From positions 1 to 17,115 of the forward strand of contig CATLIP010000013.1 of NCBI GenBank assembly GCA_949957035.1: a DNA stretch of 17,115 bases, in the 5' to 3' direction. Source of the stretch: an uncultured Lachnospiraceae bacterium. Lineage in GTDB: Bacteria > Bacillota_A > Clostridia > Lachnospirales > Lachnospiraceae. Positions within the stretch are counted from its first letter, which is position 1. Every line of letters starts with the position of its first letter. The position numbers and the translations under genes are program-made. Below, piece after piece: positions 1-6,950 of this stretch. The notes below the pieces were generated by a model. The model searched no databases. It was not told where the DNA came from and worked only from the letters and a program-made list of their open reading frames with translations.

Positions 1-1
1 G

Positions 2-694
2 AAGAGAGTATTGTTGAAACTTAGTGGGGAAGCTCTCGCAGGTGATAAGAAGACCGGTTTTGACGAGGCGACCTGTGTGGGGGTTGCCAGACAGGTGAAG
101 AAGTTAGTGGACGACGGGATTCAGGCAGCCATTGTGACCGGAGGCGGTAATTTCTGGCGCGGCCGGACCAGTGAGACCATTGACCGGGTGAAGGCAGACC
201 AGATAGGGATGCTTGCCACTGTGATGAATTGTATCTATGTATCGGATATCTTCCGTTATGTGGGGATGAGAACGGAAGTATTTACCCCCTTTGTGTGCGG
301 CGCTTTCACCACATTATTTTCTAAGGACAGGGCAGTGGAAGCCCTTGAGGAAGGGAAGGTTATCTTTTTTGCCGGAGGAACAGGGCACCCTTACTTTTCG
401 ACGGATACCGGAGCGGTGCTGCGGGCGATTGAGATTGAGGCGGACGCAATGCTGTTAGCGAAGGCCATTGACGGTATCTATGACAGTGACCCCAAGGTGA
501 ACCCGGATGCAAAGAAGTATGATGAGATATCAATCCAGGAGGTTATTGACCGGAAGCTAATGGCCGTAGATTTGACCGCTTCAATTATGTGTCTGGAGAA
601 TAAGATGCCTATGCTGGTATTCGGATTGAATGAAGAGAACAGTATCGTGGAGACTATGACAGGTACCTTTACAGGAACTAAAGTGACTGTATAG
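2..694 (+). CDS. pyrH: UMP kinase (uridylate kinase), 5' end outside window
   Basis: Bacterial UMP kinase, which phosphorylates UMP to UDP in the cytoplasm using ATP; it belongs to the amino acid kinase fold. The reading frame is open to the left edge and reads KRVLLKLSGEALAGD from base 2, the usual PyrH N-terminus, so only a few N-terminal residues are missing and the TTG at base 11 is not the real start. Other family signatures are GGGNFWRGR (nucleotide-binding glycines), ADQIGMLATVMN, and the GGTGHPYFSTDTGA stretch. About 230 codons are visible against a usual length of about 240. It is followed 67 bases later by frr, as in most Firmicutes. In the family, activity is controlled allosterically by GTP and UTP; nothing in this sequence shows how transcription is controlled. 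Confidence 0.97.
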   Translation, partial: KRVLLKLSGEALAGDKKTGFDEATCVGVARQVKKLVDDGIQAAIVTGGGNFWRGRTSETIDRVKADQIGMLATVMNCIYVSDIFRYVGMRTEVFTPFVCGAFTTLFSKDRAVEALEEGKVIFFAGGTGHPYFSTDTGAVLRAIEIEADAMLLAKAIDGIYDSDPKVNPDAKKYDEISIQEVIDRKLMAVDLTASIMCLENKMPMLVFGLNEENSIVETMTGTFTGTKVTV

Positions 695-761
695 AGGTGT
701 AACAGATAAAAAATATGTGTGAGAATAGATTTGTACGGGCAGAATAAAGGAGGAAGCAATT

Positions 762-1313
762 ATGAATGAAAGATTACAGGTGTACGAGGACAAGATGAAT
801 AAGACTATGGCGAATCTTGACGGAGAACTGGGTACAATACGTGCAGGGCGTGCGAACCCCAATGTGCTGAACAGAATTAAGGTTGATTACTATGGAACGC
901 CGTCTCCCATTCAGCAGGTAGCCAATGTGTCTGTGCCGGAGCCCCGTATGATTCAGATTCAGCCATGGGAGAAGACTATGCTGAAGGTGATTGAGAAGGC
1001 GATTCAGGTATCTGACCTGGGGATTAATCCGACCAACGACGGCTCCATGATTCGTCTGGTATTTCCGGAGCTTACAGAGGAGCGCAGAAAAGAGCTGGTG
1101 AAGGATGTCAAGAAAAAAGGAGAGGCGGCAAAGGTCGCAATTCGTAATATCCGCCGGGACGGGAATGATGCATTGAAGAAGCTTAAAGGCTCAGAGGTTT
1201 CGGAGGATGAGATTAAGGATATGGAGACAGAGCTTCAGAAACTGACAGATAAGTTTGTGAAGGAAGTAGATAAGGCAGTAGACAGTAAGTCGAAGGAAGT
1301 TATGACGGTTTAA
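762..1313 (+). CDS. frr: Ribosome recycling factor
   Basis: Ribosome recycling factor, which with EF-G splits the post-termination ribosome so its subunits can be reused. The 183-residue product has the family's usual length (about 185). The N-terminus (YEDKMNKTMANLDGELGTIRAGRANPNVL) carries the conserved helix I and the RAGRANP motif; the middle contains VSVPEPRMIQIQPWEK, and the C-terminal helix is rich in Lys and Glu (LRKELVKDVKKKGEAAKVAIRNIRRD type). The start is set by AAAGGAGG at 746-753, eight bases before the ATG. The gene sits between pyrH and uppS in the standard order and is probably transcribed with them. The stop codon is followed within 10 bases by a palindromic repeat. Confidence 0.98.
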   Translation: MNERLQVYEDKMNKTMANLDGELGTIRAGRANPNVLNRIKVDYYGTPSPIQQVANVSVPEPRMIQIQPWEKTMLKVIEKAIQVSDLGINPTNDGSMIRLVFPELTEERRKELVKDVKKKGEAAKVAIRNIRRDGNDALKKLKGSEVSEDEIKDMETELQKLTDKFVKEVDKAVDSKSKEVMTV

Positions 1314-1320
1314 TGAGAGA

Positions 1321-1358
1321 GGGGACAGACCAGAAGCCTAAAGTGTGGGTCTGTCCCC
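1321..1358. repeat. REP-like palindromic hairpin between frr and uppS
   Basis: GGGGACAGACC at 1321-1331 is the perfect 11-bp reverse complement of GGTCTGTCCCC at 1348-1358, with a 16-base loop. No T-run follows, so it does not look like an intrinsic terminator. GC-rich intergenic palindromes built on GGGGACAG... are, from general knowledge, frequently dispersed in clostridial genomes as REP-type elements; that it is repeated elsewhere in this genome is inference. It lies inside the transcription unit, 28 bases before the uppS start. Confidence 0.6.
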
Positions 1359-1386
1359 ACGTTCATGCATGAAAGGAGCGAAATAT

Positions 1387-2112
1387 ATGGTGATACCTCA
1401 GCATGTTGCGATTATTTTAGACGGAAACGGCCGGTGGGCAAAGTCTAAGGGAATGCCTCGTAATTACGGCCATGCTCAGGGAAGCAAGAATGTGGAGCGT
1501 ATCTGCGAGGATGCATATCGAATGGGAGTCAAATATCTGACCGTGTATGCATTTTCTACGGAGAACTGGAACAGGCCGGGGGATGAGGTGGCTGCATTGA
1601 TGAAGCTTTTGCGCAATTATATGAAGACCTGTCTTAAGACGGCGGCCAAGAATGATATGAAGATTCGTGTAATCGGTGATGTGTCTGGGTTAGATGATGA
1701 TATCCGAACAAGAATCGGAGAGCTTGAGGAAGCTACGAAGAACAATGGAGGGCTGAATTTTCAGATTGCCATCAATTATGGCAGCCGGGACGAGATTATC
1801 CGGGGAATAAGACGTCTTGCAAAGGATTGTGCGGACGGGAAGGTTCGGCCGGAGCAGATTGATGAAAGGCTGTTTGAGGGTTATCTGGATACCCATGATA
1901 TTCCGGATCCGGACCTGTTGATTCGAACCAGCGGCGAGCTTCGGCTGTCTAATTTTCTGATGTGGCAGCTTGCCTACACAGAATTTTATTTTACGGATAT
2001 TCATTGGCCGGACTTTACAAAAGAAGAGCTTCAGAAGGCGATTGAACAGTATAATGCCAGGGACAGACGTTTTGGCGGTGTAAAGAAGGAGGAAAAGGGA
2101 GAGGATGTTTAA
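1387..2112 (+). CDS. uppS: Undecaprenyl (di-trans,poly-cis-isoprenyl) diphosphate synthase
   Basis: Cis-prenyltransferase that condenses isopentenyl diphosphate onto farnesyl diphosphate to make undecaprenyl diphosphate, precursor of the lipid carrier for peptidoglycan and other wall polymers. The N-terminal motif HVAIILDGNGRWA contains the catalytic Asp (residue 12) in the DGNGRWA loop; YAFSTENWNRP and the C-terminal RTSGELRLSNFLMWQ and YTEFYFTDIHWPDF are further family signatures. I chose ATG 1387 because AAAGGAG at 1372-1378 lies eight bases upstream and the protein then begins directly before IPQHVAII, giving 241 residues, normal for the family. An in-frame ATG at 1369 and a GTG at 1345 would start before this binding site, and the GTG lies next to the hairpin arm. 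The stop overlaps cdsA by 8 bases. Confidence 0.97.
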   Translation: MVIPQHVAIILDGNGRWAKSKGMPRNYGHAQGSKNVERICEDAYRMGVKYLTVYAFSTENWNRPGDEVAALMKLLRNYMKTCLKTAAKNDMKIRVIGDVSGLDDDIRTRIGELEEATKNNGGLNFQIAINYGSRDEIIRGIRRLAKDCADGKVRPEQIDERLFEGYLDTHDIPDPDLLIRTSGELRLSNFLMWQLAYTEFYFTDIHWPDFTKEELQKAIEQYNARDRRFGGVKKEEKGEDV

Positions 2113-2911
2113 GACGAGACTGTTGAGCGGAATCGTGCTGGTGATTGTGCTGGTGGCGACGGTAGGAATAGGAGGAGAGCTTTTACTGGCGTTTCTCGGC
2201 GCCATCAGCCTGGAGGGTATGAAAGAATTATATAAGATAGCCGGAGTACAGAATAAGGCGTTGGGAGTCGTAGGATATCTGGCCGCGCTGGTTTATTATG
2301 GACTGTTGTGGGGAGAATCCGCGGAATATATGACCATGATTTCCATTTTCTTTCTGGTTCTATTGATGGCTGTGTATGTATTTTCATTTCCGGCGTTTCG
2401 TGCGGAGCAGGTTATGATCGTTTTTTTCGGCTTTTTTTATGTGGCGGTTATGCTTTCCTATGTGTACCAGACCCGTATGCTGCCGGATGGCGGCGTGGTG
2501 GTGTGGCTGATTTTCTTAAGCTCATGGGGATGCGACACCTGTGCTTACTGTGTGGGTGTGTTGATTGGGAAACATAAGATGGCCCCCAAGTTAAGTCCGA
2601 AGAAGTCTGTGGAAGGCGGAATCGGCGGAATTGCAGGGGCGGGTCTGCTTGGAGCATTGTTTGCGCTTGCCATGAACCGCTGGGGCGGCGCGTCGGCTTC
2701 TCCGTTCTATTATGCTGTGATTTGCGCGGCAGGCGGAGCCATTTCCCAAGTGGGAGATTTGGCTGCTTCTGCCATTAAACGTAATCATGAGATTAAGGAT
2801 TACGGAAAACTGATTCCCGGCCATGGCGGAATTTTAGACCGGTTTGACAGCGTGATTTTTACTGCGCCGATAATCTTTTATTTGTCCGTGCTGCTTGCCG
2901 GTAATCTATGA
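2105..2911 (+). CDS. cdsA: Phosphatidate cytidylyltransferase (CDP-diglyceride synthase)
   Basis: Integral membrane enzyme that makes CDP-diacylglycerol from phosphatidic acid and CTP, the branch point of phospholipid synthesis. The 268-residue product is strongly hydrophobic, with several predicted membrane helices (for example 8-30, 50-68, 75-91, 93-115, 170-190, 250-266). The C-terminal family signature is clear: SAIKRNHEIKDYGKL followed by IPGHGGILDRFDS at about residues 222-249, including the conserved KD and DRxD acidic residues. The start overlaps the end of uppS by 8 bases and is preceded by AAGGAGG at 2086-2092, indicating translational coupling. It shares the operon with uppS and, after a 161-base gap, dxr. 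Confidence 0.96.
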   Translation: MFKTRLLSGIVLVIVLVATVGIGGELLLAFLGAISLEGMKELYKIAGVQNKALGVVGYLAALVYYGLLWGESAEYMTMISIFFLVLLMAVYVFSFPAFRAEQVMIVFFGFFYVAVMLSYVYQTRMLPDGGVVVWLIFLSSWGCDTCAYCVGVLIGKHKMAPKLSPKKSVEGGIGGIAGAGLLGALFALAMNRWGGASASPFYYAVICAAGGAISQVGDLAASAIKRNHEIKDYGKLIPGHGGILDRFDSVIFTAPIIFYLSVLLAGNL

Positions 2912-2972
2912 TTCACAAAAGGTTTATTATATGACCTGCAAAACATGAAAAAGCAGCCTGACAGGGCGGATT

Positions 2973-3002
2973 TTGAATGTTTTTAGGATTTTTGCATATA
3001 TA
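2973..3002 (+). promoter_or_regulatory. Weak candidate sigma-A promoter upstream of dxr
   Basis: The 161-base gap between cdsA and dxr holds TTGAAT (2973-2978) and TATATA (2997-3002) separated by 18 bp, in AT-rich sequence. This is the largest gap in the block, so an internal promoter for dxr-rseP is possible. The match is modest and AT-rich DNA gives such matches by chance. No terminator hairpin is evident in the gap, so read-through from cdsA remains likely. Confidence 0.25.
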
Positions 3003-3072
3003 TAGTACGATTGGAGATTCTTTAATATTTGATTCACAAGATGATTGTATTTTATAATGAGAGAGGTAAGCG

Positions 3073-4215
3073 ATGAAGAAAATAGCCATATTAGGCTCCA
3101 CAGGCTCTATTGGAACCCAGACCCTTGAGGTAGTCAGAGAAAATGGCGATATTGAGGTGCTTGGAATTGCGGCGGGCAGTAATATAGAGCTTTTAGAGGA
3201 GCAGGTTCGACAGTTTCATCCGCGGCTTGCGGCTGTCTGGTCTGAAAAGAAAGCCGGTGAGTTGAGAACACGTATTTCAGATACGGATACGAGGGTGGTA
3301 TCCGGGATGGATGGACTTCTTGAGGTATCAACTCTTGGGGATACGGAGATACTGGTTACAGCGATTGTGGGAATGATTGGGATTCGTCCTACAATTGAGG
3401 CAATCAAGGCGGGGAAGGATATTGCCCTTGCCAACAAGGAGACGTTAGTGACAGCAGGGCATATCATTATGCCGCTGGCTAAGGAGAACCATGTGTCTAT
3501 CCTTCCTGTGGACAGTGAGCACAGCGCTATCTTCCAGTCTCTTCAGGGAAATGATAGCAGGGCGCTTCACAAGATTCTGCTGACAGCGTCCGGCGGCCCG
3601 TTTCGCGGAAAGAAGGAGGAAGAACTCCTGGAAATCCAGGTGGAGGATGCCTTAAAACATCCGAATTGGGCTATGGGGCAGAAGATTACCATTGATTCCT
3701 CCACCATGGTTAACAAGGGGCTGGAGGTTATTGAGGCAAAGTGGCTGTTCGGGGTTACGGTAGACCAGGTACAGGTGGTGGTGCAGCCCCAAAGCATCAT
3801 TCATTCTATGGTGGAATACGTGGACGGCGCAATTATGGCGCAGCTTGGAACGCCGGATATGAAGCTGCCGATTCAATATGCACTTTATTATCCTGAAAGA
3901 AGGTATCTGCCGGGAGAGCGGATTGATTTCTGGAATCTTGGAAAGCTGGAATTTGAAAAACCTGACATGGATACGTTTTACGGCCTGAAGCTGGCCTACG
4001 AAGCGGGGCGGAAGGGCGGGACTCTTCCGACAGTCTTTAATGCGGCAAATGAGCTGGCAGTGCGGCAGTTCCTTGACCGGGAGATTAAGTATCTTGAGAT
4101 TGTTGAGATTATTGAAGACTGTATGAGAGCGCACAGGAATATTGAGAACCCTTCCTTCAAGGAGATACTGGATACGGAAGCGGCAACTTATGAAAGGATT
4201 AACAGTAGGAGGTAA
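3073..4215 (+). CDS. dxr: 1-deoxy-D-xylulose 5-phosphate reductoisomerase
   Basis: Second enzyme of the MEP isoprenoid pathway: it rearranges and reduces DXP to 2-C-methyl-D-erythritol 4-phosphate with NADPH and a divalent metal. The N-terminal GSTGSIGTQTL (residues 8-18) is the NADPH-binding loop. PVDSEHSAIFQ supplies the metal-binding Asp147 and Glu149, and NKGLEVIEA supplies Glu218. ASGGPFRG and HPNWAMGQKITIDSSTM are additional substrate-loop signatures. Its 380 residues match the family. The start follows GAGAGAGG at 3059-3066. The next gene, rseP, has its ribosome binding site inside the last codons of dxr, so the two are coupled. ispF, another enzyme of this pathway, lies at the right edge of the window, and uppS consumes pathway products. 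Confidence 0.98.
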   Translation: MKKIAILGSTGSIGTQTLEVVRENGDIEVLGIAAGSNIELLEEQVRQFHPRLAAVWSEKKAGELRTRISDTDTRVVSGMDGLLEVSTLGDTEILVTAIVGMIGIRPTIEAIKAGKDIALANKETLVTAGHIIMPLAKENHVSILPVDSEHSAIFQSLQGNDSRALHKILLTASGGPFRGKKEEELLEIQVEDALKHPNWAMGQKITIDSSTMVNKGLEVIEAKWLFGVTVDQVQVVVQPQSIIHSMVEYVDGAIMAQLGTPDMKLPIQYALYYPERRYLPGERIDFWNLGKLEFEKPDMDTFYGLKLAYEAGRKGGTLPTVFNAANELAVRQFLDREIKYLEIVEIIEDCMRAHRNIENPSFKEILDTEAATYERINSRR

Positions 4216-4223
4216 CTCGTAAT

Positions 4224-5255
4224 TTGGGTATTATATTAGCAATCATTATCTTTAGTTTTATCGTGTTCTTTCATGAACTGGGGCATTTTTTGCTGGCGAA
4301 GAAAAATGGTATTGATGTGGATGAATTTGCCATCGGTATGGGTCCAACCCTTTATTCCAGGGAGTATAAGGGAACCAAATACGCAATAAGGCTTTTTCCA
4401 ATCGGCGGCTTTTGCGCCATGGGAGAGGATGAGGAGGCGACGGATTCGCCCAATAATTTCAATAACAAGTCTGTGTGGGCGAGGATTTCCGTGATTCTGG
4501 CGGGACCTGTCTTTAACTTCATTCTGGCTCTTATATTTGCATGCATTCTGACTGCCATGGTTGGCTATGACCGCCCTGTGATAAGCAGCGTGGAAAAAGG
4601 GTTTCCGGCGGAGGAAGCAGGTCTTAGGGAAGGCGACAGGATTGAGAAGATGGGGGGAAAGAAGATTCGTATCTTCCGGGAGATTACCATATACAACCAG
4701 TTTCATCAAGGGGAAGATGTGGAGATTGTATACAGCCGTAACGGGGAAGAGCATAAGGTGATATTGACTCCGAAGACGGATGAAGAACTGGGATACAGCC
4801 GGCTTGGAATTACCTCTGAGGGGTATCGGAAGGCAAATGCCCTGGATGCGGTTCGATATGGCGCCTATTCTGTAAATTACTGGATTAGTACGACCCTTGA
4901 GAGTCTGAAAATGCTGGTTACGGGAAAGGTCAGCATTAATAACCTTACGGGGCCTGTAGGAATCGTGGATGTGGTGGAGGATACCTACCAGGAGAGCAAA
5001 TCTTACGGTAATTTTGTGGTAATAGTAGAGCTTTTGAATATTGCCATCATGCTGTCGGCCAACTTAGGCGTCATGAACCTGCTGCCGCTTCCTGCCTTGG
5101 ATGGAGGAAGGCTTGTATTCCTGTTTTTGGAGGCAGTTCGCAGGAAGAGGGTGCCGCCGGAGAAGGAAGGATATGTGCATATGATAGGAATTGTGCTCTT
5201 AATGGCGTTGATGGTGTTTGTGATGTTCAATGATATTCGGCGGGTGTTCTTTTAA
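4224..5255 (+). CDS. rseP: RseP/RasP-type site-2 intramembrane zinc metalloprotease
   Basis: Membrane-embedded zinc protease of the S2P family, which cuts membrane-spanning anti-sigma factors and leftover signal peptides. The metal site is HELGH at residues 17-21 in the first helix (about 3-23), and the partner NLLPLPALDGG motif (LDG at 292-294) lies in a C-terminal helix. Between them is a single PDZ domain at about residues 117-185 (SVEKGFPAEEAGLREGDRIEKMGG). A last helix spans about 319-336. The 343-residue length is usual for Gram-positive members, which have one PDZ domain. Translation begins at TTG 4224, set by AGGAGG at 4207-4212 overlapping the end of dxr; no ATG is available before the HELGH helix. 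The substrate cannot be deduced here. The name rseP is used for the family; rasP is the Bacillus name. Confidence 0.93.
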   Translation: MGIILAIIIFSFIVFFHELGHFLLAKKNGIDVDEFAIGMGPTLYSREYKGTKYAIRLFPIGGFCAMGEDEEATDSPNNFNNKSVWARISVILAGPVFNFILALIFACILTAMVGYDRPVISSVEKGFPAEEAGLREGDRIEKMGGKKIRIFREITIYNQFHQGEDVEIVYSRNGEEHKVILTPKTDEELGYSRLGITSEGYRKANALDAVRYGAYSVNYWISTTLESLKMLVTGKVSINNLTGPVGIVDVVEDTYQESKSYGNFVVIVELLNIAIMLSANLGVMNLLPLPALDGGRLVFLFLEAVRRKRVPPEKEGYVHMIGIVLLMALMVFVMFNDIRRVFF

Positions 5256-5278
5256 ATAATATATTTTCAAATTATATA

Positions 5279-5309
5279 TTGACTTAGAGTAAACTCCAAG
5301 TGATATAGT
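5279..5309 (+). promoter_or_regulatory. MerR-type promoter with operator dyad in a 19-bp spacer
   Basis: TTGACT (5279-5284) and TATAGT (5304-5309) are separated by 19 bp, longer than the optimal 17. Within the spacer and overlapping the -35 is a dyad: ACTTAGAGT (5282-5290), AA, ACTCCAAGT (5293-5301), with one mismatch between the 9-base half-sites. A 19-20 bp spacer filled by such a dyad is the hallmark of promoters activated by MerR proteins through DNA distortion. It lies 74 bases before the merR-like gene, so autoregulation of the merR-aldo/keto reductase pair is inferred. Confidence 0.85.
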
Positions 5310-5382
5310 GGTTATATCGAATTGCTTTGGATAGCGGACCAGATATCTGAAAAGAAATACTCTGAAAAGAAGAGGTGAGGGT

Positions 5383-5757
5383 ATGACCATCTCAGAAGTA
5401 AGTAAGCGATATGGAATTTCACAGGATACCTTAAGATACTACGAAAGAATCGGAGTGATTCCTCCGGTACACCGAACCGAGAGCGGGCTTAGGGATTATA
5501 CGGAGGAGGACTGCGGCTGGGTGGAGCTTGCTGGCTGTATGCGGGGTGCGGGACTTCCCCTTCCGGCTTTGGCGGAGTATGTTCGTTTGAGCCAACAGGG
5601 GGACGGAACCATTCCTGAAAGACGGGAGCTTCTCATGAAGCAGAAGGAGCAGCTTATCGTTCAGCTTAAGACAATCCAGAATACGATGGAGCGGCTGGAG
5701 TATAAGATTGCCTGCTATGACAAAGCAATGGAAACAGGCAGACTGGTCTGGGATTAA
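5383..5757 (+). CDS. MerR-family transcriptional regulator (AdhR/NmlR-like)
   Basis: MerR-type regulator of 124 residues. The N-terminal winged helix-turn-helix is complete (MTISEVSKRYGISQDTLRYYERIGVIPP, residues 1-28, then a wing with RDYTEED), followed by the second helical pair (ELAGCMRGAGLPLPALAEYV) and a dimerisation coiled coil at about residues 78-115. It has no metal-binding cysteine cluster at the C-terminus. Cysteines are at 44, 52 and 112; Cys52, in the CMRGAGLP segment, aligns with the position known to sense reactive aldehydes in Bacillus AdhR (family knowledge, not tested here). Start follows GAGGTGAGG at 5372-5380, only two bases before the ATG, which is closer than usual. It is upstream of and coupled to an aldo/keto reductase, whose ribosome binding site overlaps its stop, so it probably responds to carbonyl or electrophile stress and controls that gene. 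Confidence 0.93.
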   Translation: MTISEVSKRYGISQDTLRYYERIGVIPPVHRTESGLRDYTEEDCGWVELAGCMRGAGLPLPALAEYVRLSQQGDGTIPERRELLMKQKEQLIVQLKTIQNTMERLEYKIACYDKAMETGRLVWD

Positions 5758-5772
5758 AGGAGGATGAAGGCT

Positions 5773-6903
5773 ATGGTTTATAAAGAGTTTCAAGATTTGA
5801 AATTATCTGCTCTTGGTATGGGCGCAATGCGCCTTCCGGTTATTGACGGCAAGGACGAGAATATCGACGAGGCGGCAACAGCGAAGATGGTGGAGTATGC
5901 GTTTGAGCAGGGGATTAACTATTTTGATACGGCATGGGGGTATCATGCCGGAAATTCTGAGCTTGTGATGGGAAGAGTATTGAGTAAGTACCCCCGGGAG
6001 AAGTTTTATCTGGCTACCAAGTTTCCCGGGTACGACCTTGCAAATATGCCGAAGGTGGAGGAAATCTTTGAAAAGCAGCTTGAGAAATGTCAGGTTTCAT
6101 ATTTTGATTTCTATCTGTTCCATAATGTCTGTGAGATGAATATCAATGAATATCTGGATGAGCAGTATGGAATCTATGAGTATCTGATGAAGCAGAAGGA
6201 GAACGGAAGGATCCGTCATCTGGGATTTTCGGCTCATGGGAATTACGACGTTATGAAGCGTTTCTTAGAAGCTTATGGGAAGGATATGGAGTTCTGTCAG
6301 ATTCAGCTTAACTATGTGGACTGGGATTTCCAGGAGGCAAAGGCAAAGGTGGACCTGCTGAATGAATATAAGATTCCGATTTGGGTGATGGAGCCTCTGC
6401 GGGGCGGTATGCTGGCCTCACTTTCTGAGGAGAATACACAAAAGTTGGCTGTGCTTCGTCCTGAGGAAGAGGTTCCGGCGTGGGCGTTTCGTTTCCTTCA
6501 GTCTATCCCCAATGTGGTGGTGACTTTATCCGGAATGTCCAATTTTGAACAGCTTGAGAAGAATATACATACATTTGAGACTGAGAAGCCGTTGAATAAG
6601 GAAGAGATGGAGACGCTGCTTGGCATAGCGGACAGCATGGTGAATGGCGTGCCTTGTACGGCATGCCGTTATTGTACGACCCACTGCCCGCAGGGGATTG
6701 ACATTCCTTCTATGCTGAAGCTGTATAACGAGCATAAATTTACCGGAGGCGGGTTTATTGCGCCCATGGCGTTGATGGCCGTTCCGGAAGATAAGCTTCC
6801 TTCTGCATGCGTTGGATGCAGAAGTTGTGAAGCTGTCTGTCCGCAACAGATAAAGATTTCTGAGACGCTGGCGGATTTCGCAGGGATGTTGAAGCAGGAA
6901 TAA
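5773..6903 (+). CDS. Aldo/keto reductase with C-terminal two-[4Fe-4S] ferredoxin-like domain
   Basis: NAD(P)H-linked carbonyl reductase of the aldo/keto reductase superfamily fused to an iron-sulfur domain, 376 residues. The barrel carries the catalytic tetrad Asp52 and Tyr57 (FDTAWGYHAGNSE), Lys83 (ATKFPG) and His117 (LFHNV). The C-terminus has two cysteine clusters, CTACRYCTTHCPQGIDIP (Cys 295, 298, 301, 305) and CVGCRSCEAVCPQQIKIS (Cys 346, 349, 352, 356), the pattern for two [4Fe-4S] clusters, common in anaerobic Clostridia. I chose ATG 5773, nine bases after AAAGGAGG (5756-5763); an in-frame ATG at 5764 touches that site directly and is unlikely. The binding site overlaps the merR stop, so the two form an operon under the MerR-type promoter. 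The substrate is unknown; an aldehyde is inferred from the regulator. Confidence 0.94.
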   Translation: MVYKEFQDLKLSALGMGAMRLPVIDGKDENIDEAATAKMVEYAFEQGINYFDTAWGYHAGNSELVMGRVLSKYPREKFYLATKFPGYDLANMPKVEEIFEKQLEKCQVSYFDFYLFHNVCEMNINEYLDEQYGIYEYLMKQKENGRIRHLGFSAHGNYDVMKRFLEAYGKDMEFCQIQLNYVDWDFQEAKAKVDLLNEYKIPIWVMEPLRGGMLASLSEENTQKLAVLRPEEEVPAWAFRFLQSIPNVVVTLSGMSNFEQLEKNIHTFETEKPLNKEEMETLLGIADSMVNGVPCTACRYCTTHCPQGIDIPSMLKLYNEHKFTGGGFIAPMALMAVPEDKLPSACVGCRSCEAVCPQQIKISETLADFAGMLKQE

Positions 6904-6908
6904 CAGGA

Positions 6909-6950
6909 AGAAGGGGCTGTCACGACAGCCCCTTCTATGCGCTTCTTTTT
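6909..6950. terminator. Hairpin between convergent genes, probable bidirectional terminator
   Basis: AGAAGGGGCTGT (6909-6920), loop CACG, ACAGCCCCTTCT (6925-6936) is a perfect 12-bp GC-rich stem just after the aldo/keto reductase stop. On the plus strand a T-run (6945-6950) follows after an 8-base gap and overlaps the stop codon of the convergent minus-strand gene. The gap to the T-run is longer than ideal, so efficiency on either strand is uncertain. Confidence 0.65.

Noticed and set aside
478..862. Two minus-strand open frames across pyrH-frr
   Set aside because: They lie opposite strongly conserved genes, have no ribosome binding site and no recognisable protein; they are antisense shadows.
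1345..1386. Longer uppS reading frame starting at GTG 1345 or ATG 1369
   Set aside because: These starts lie before or at the ribosome binding site (1372-1378); the GTG falls next to the repeat arm. The ATG at 1387 gives the normal family N-terminus.
3029..3058. TTGATT and perfect TATAAT with an 18-bp spacer just before dxr
   Set aside because: A transcript from it would start near 3065, inside the ribosome binding site (3059-3066) and only about 8 bases before the ATG, leaving no usable translation signal.
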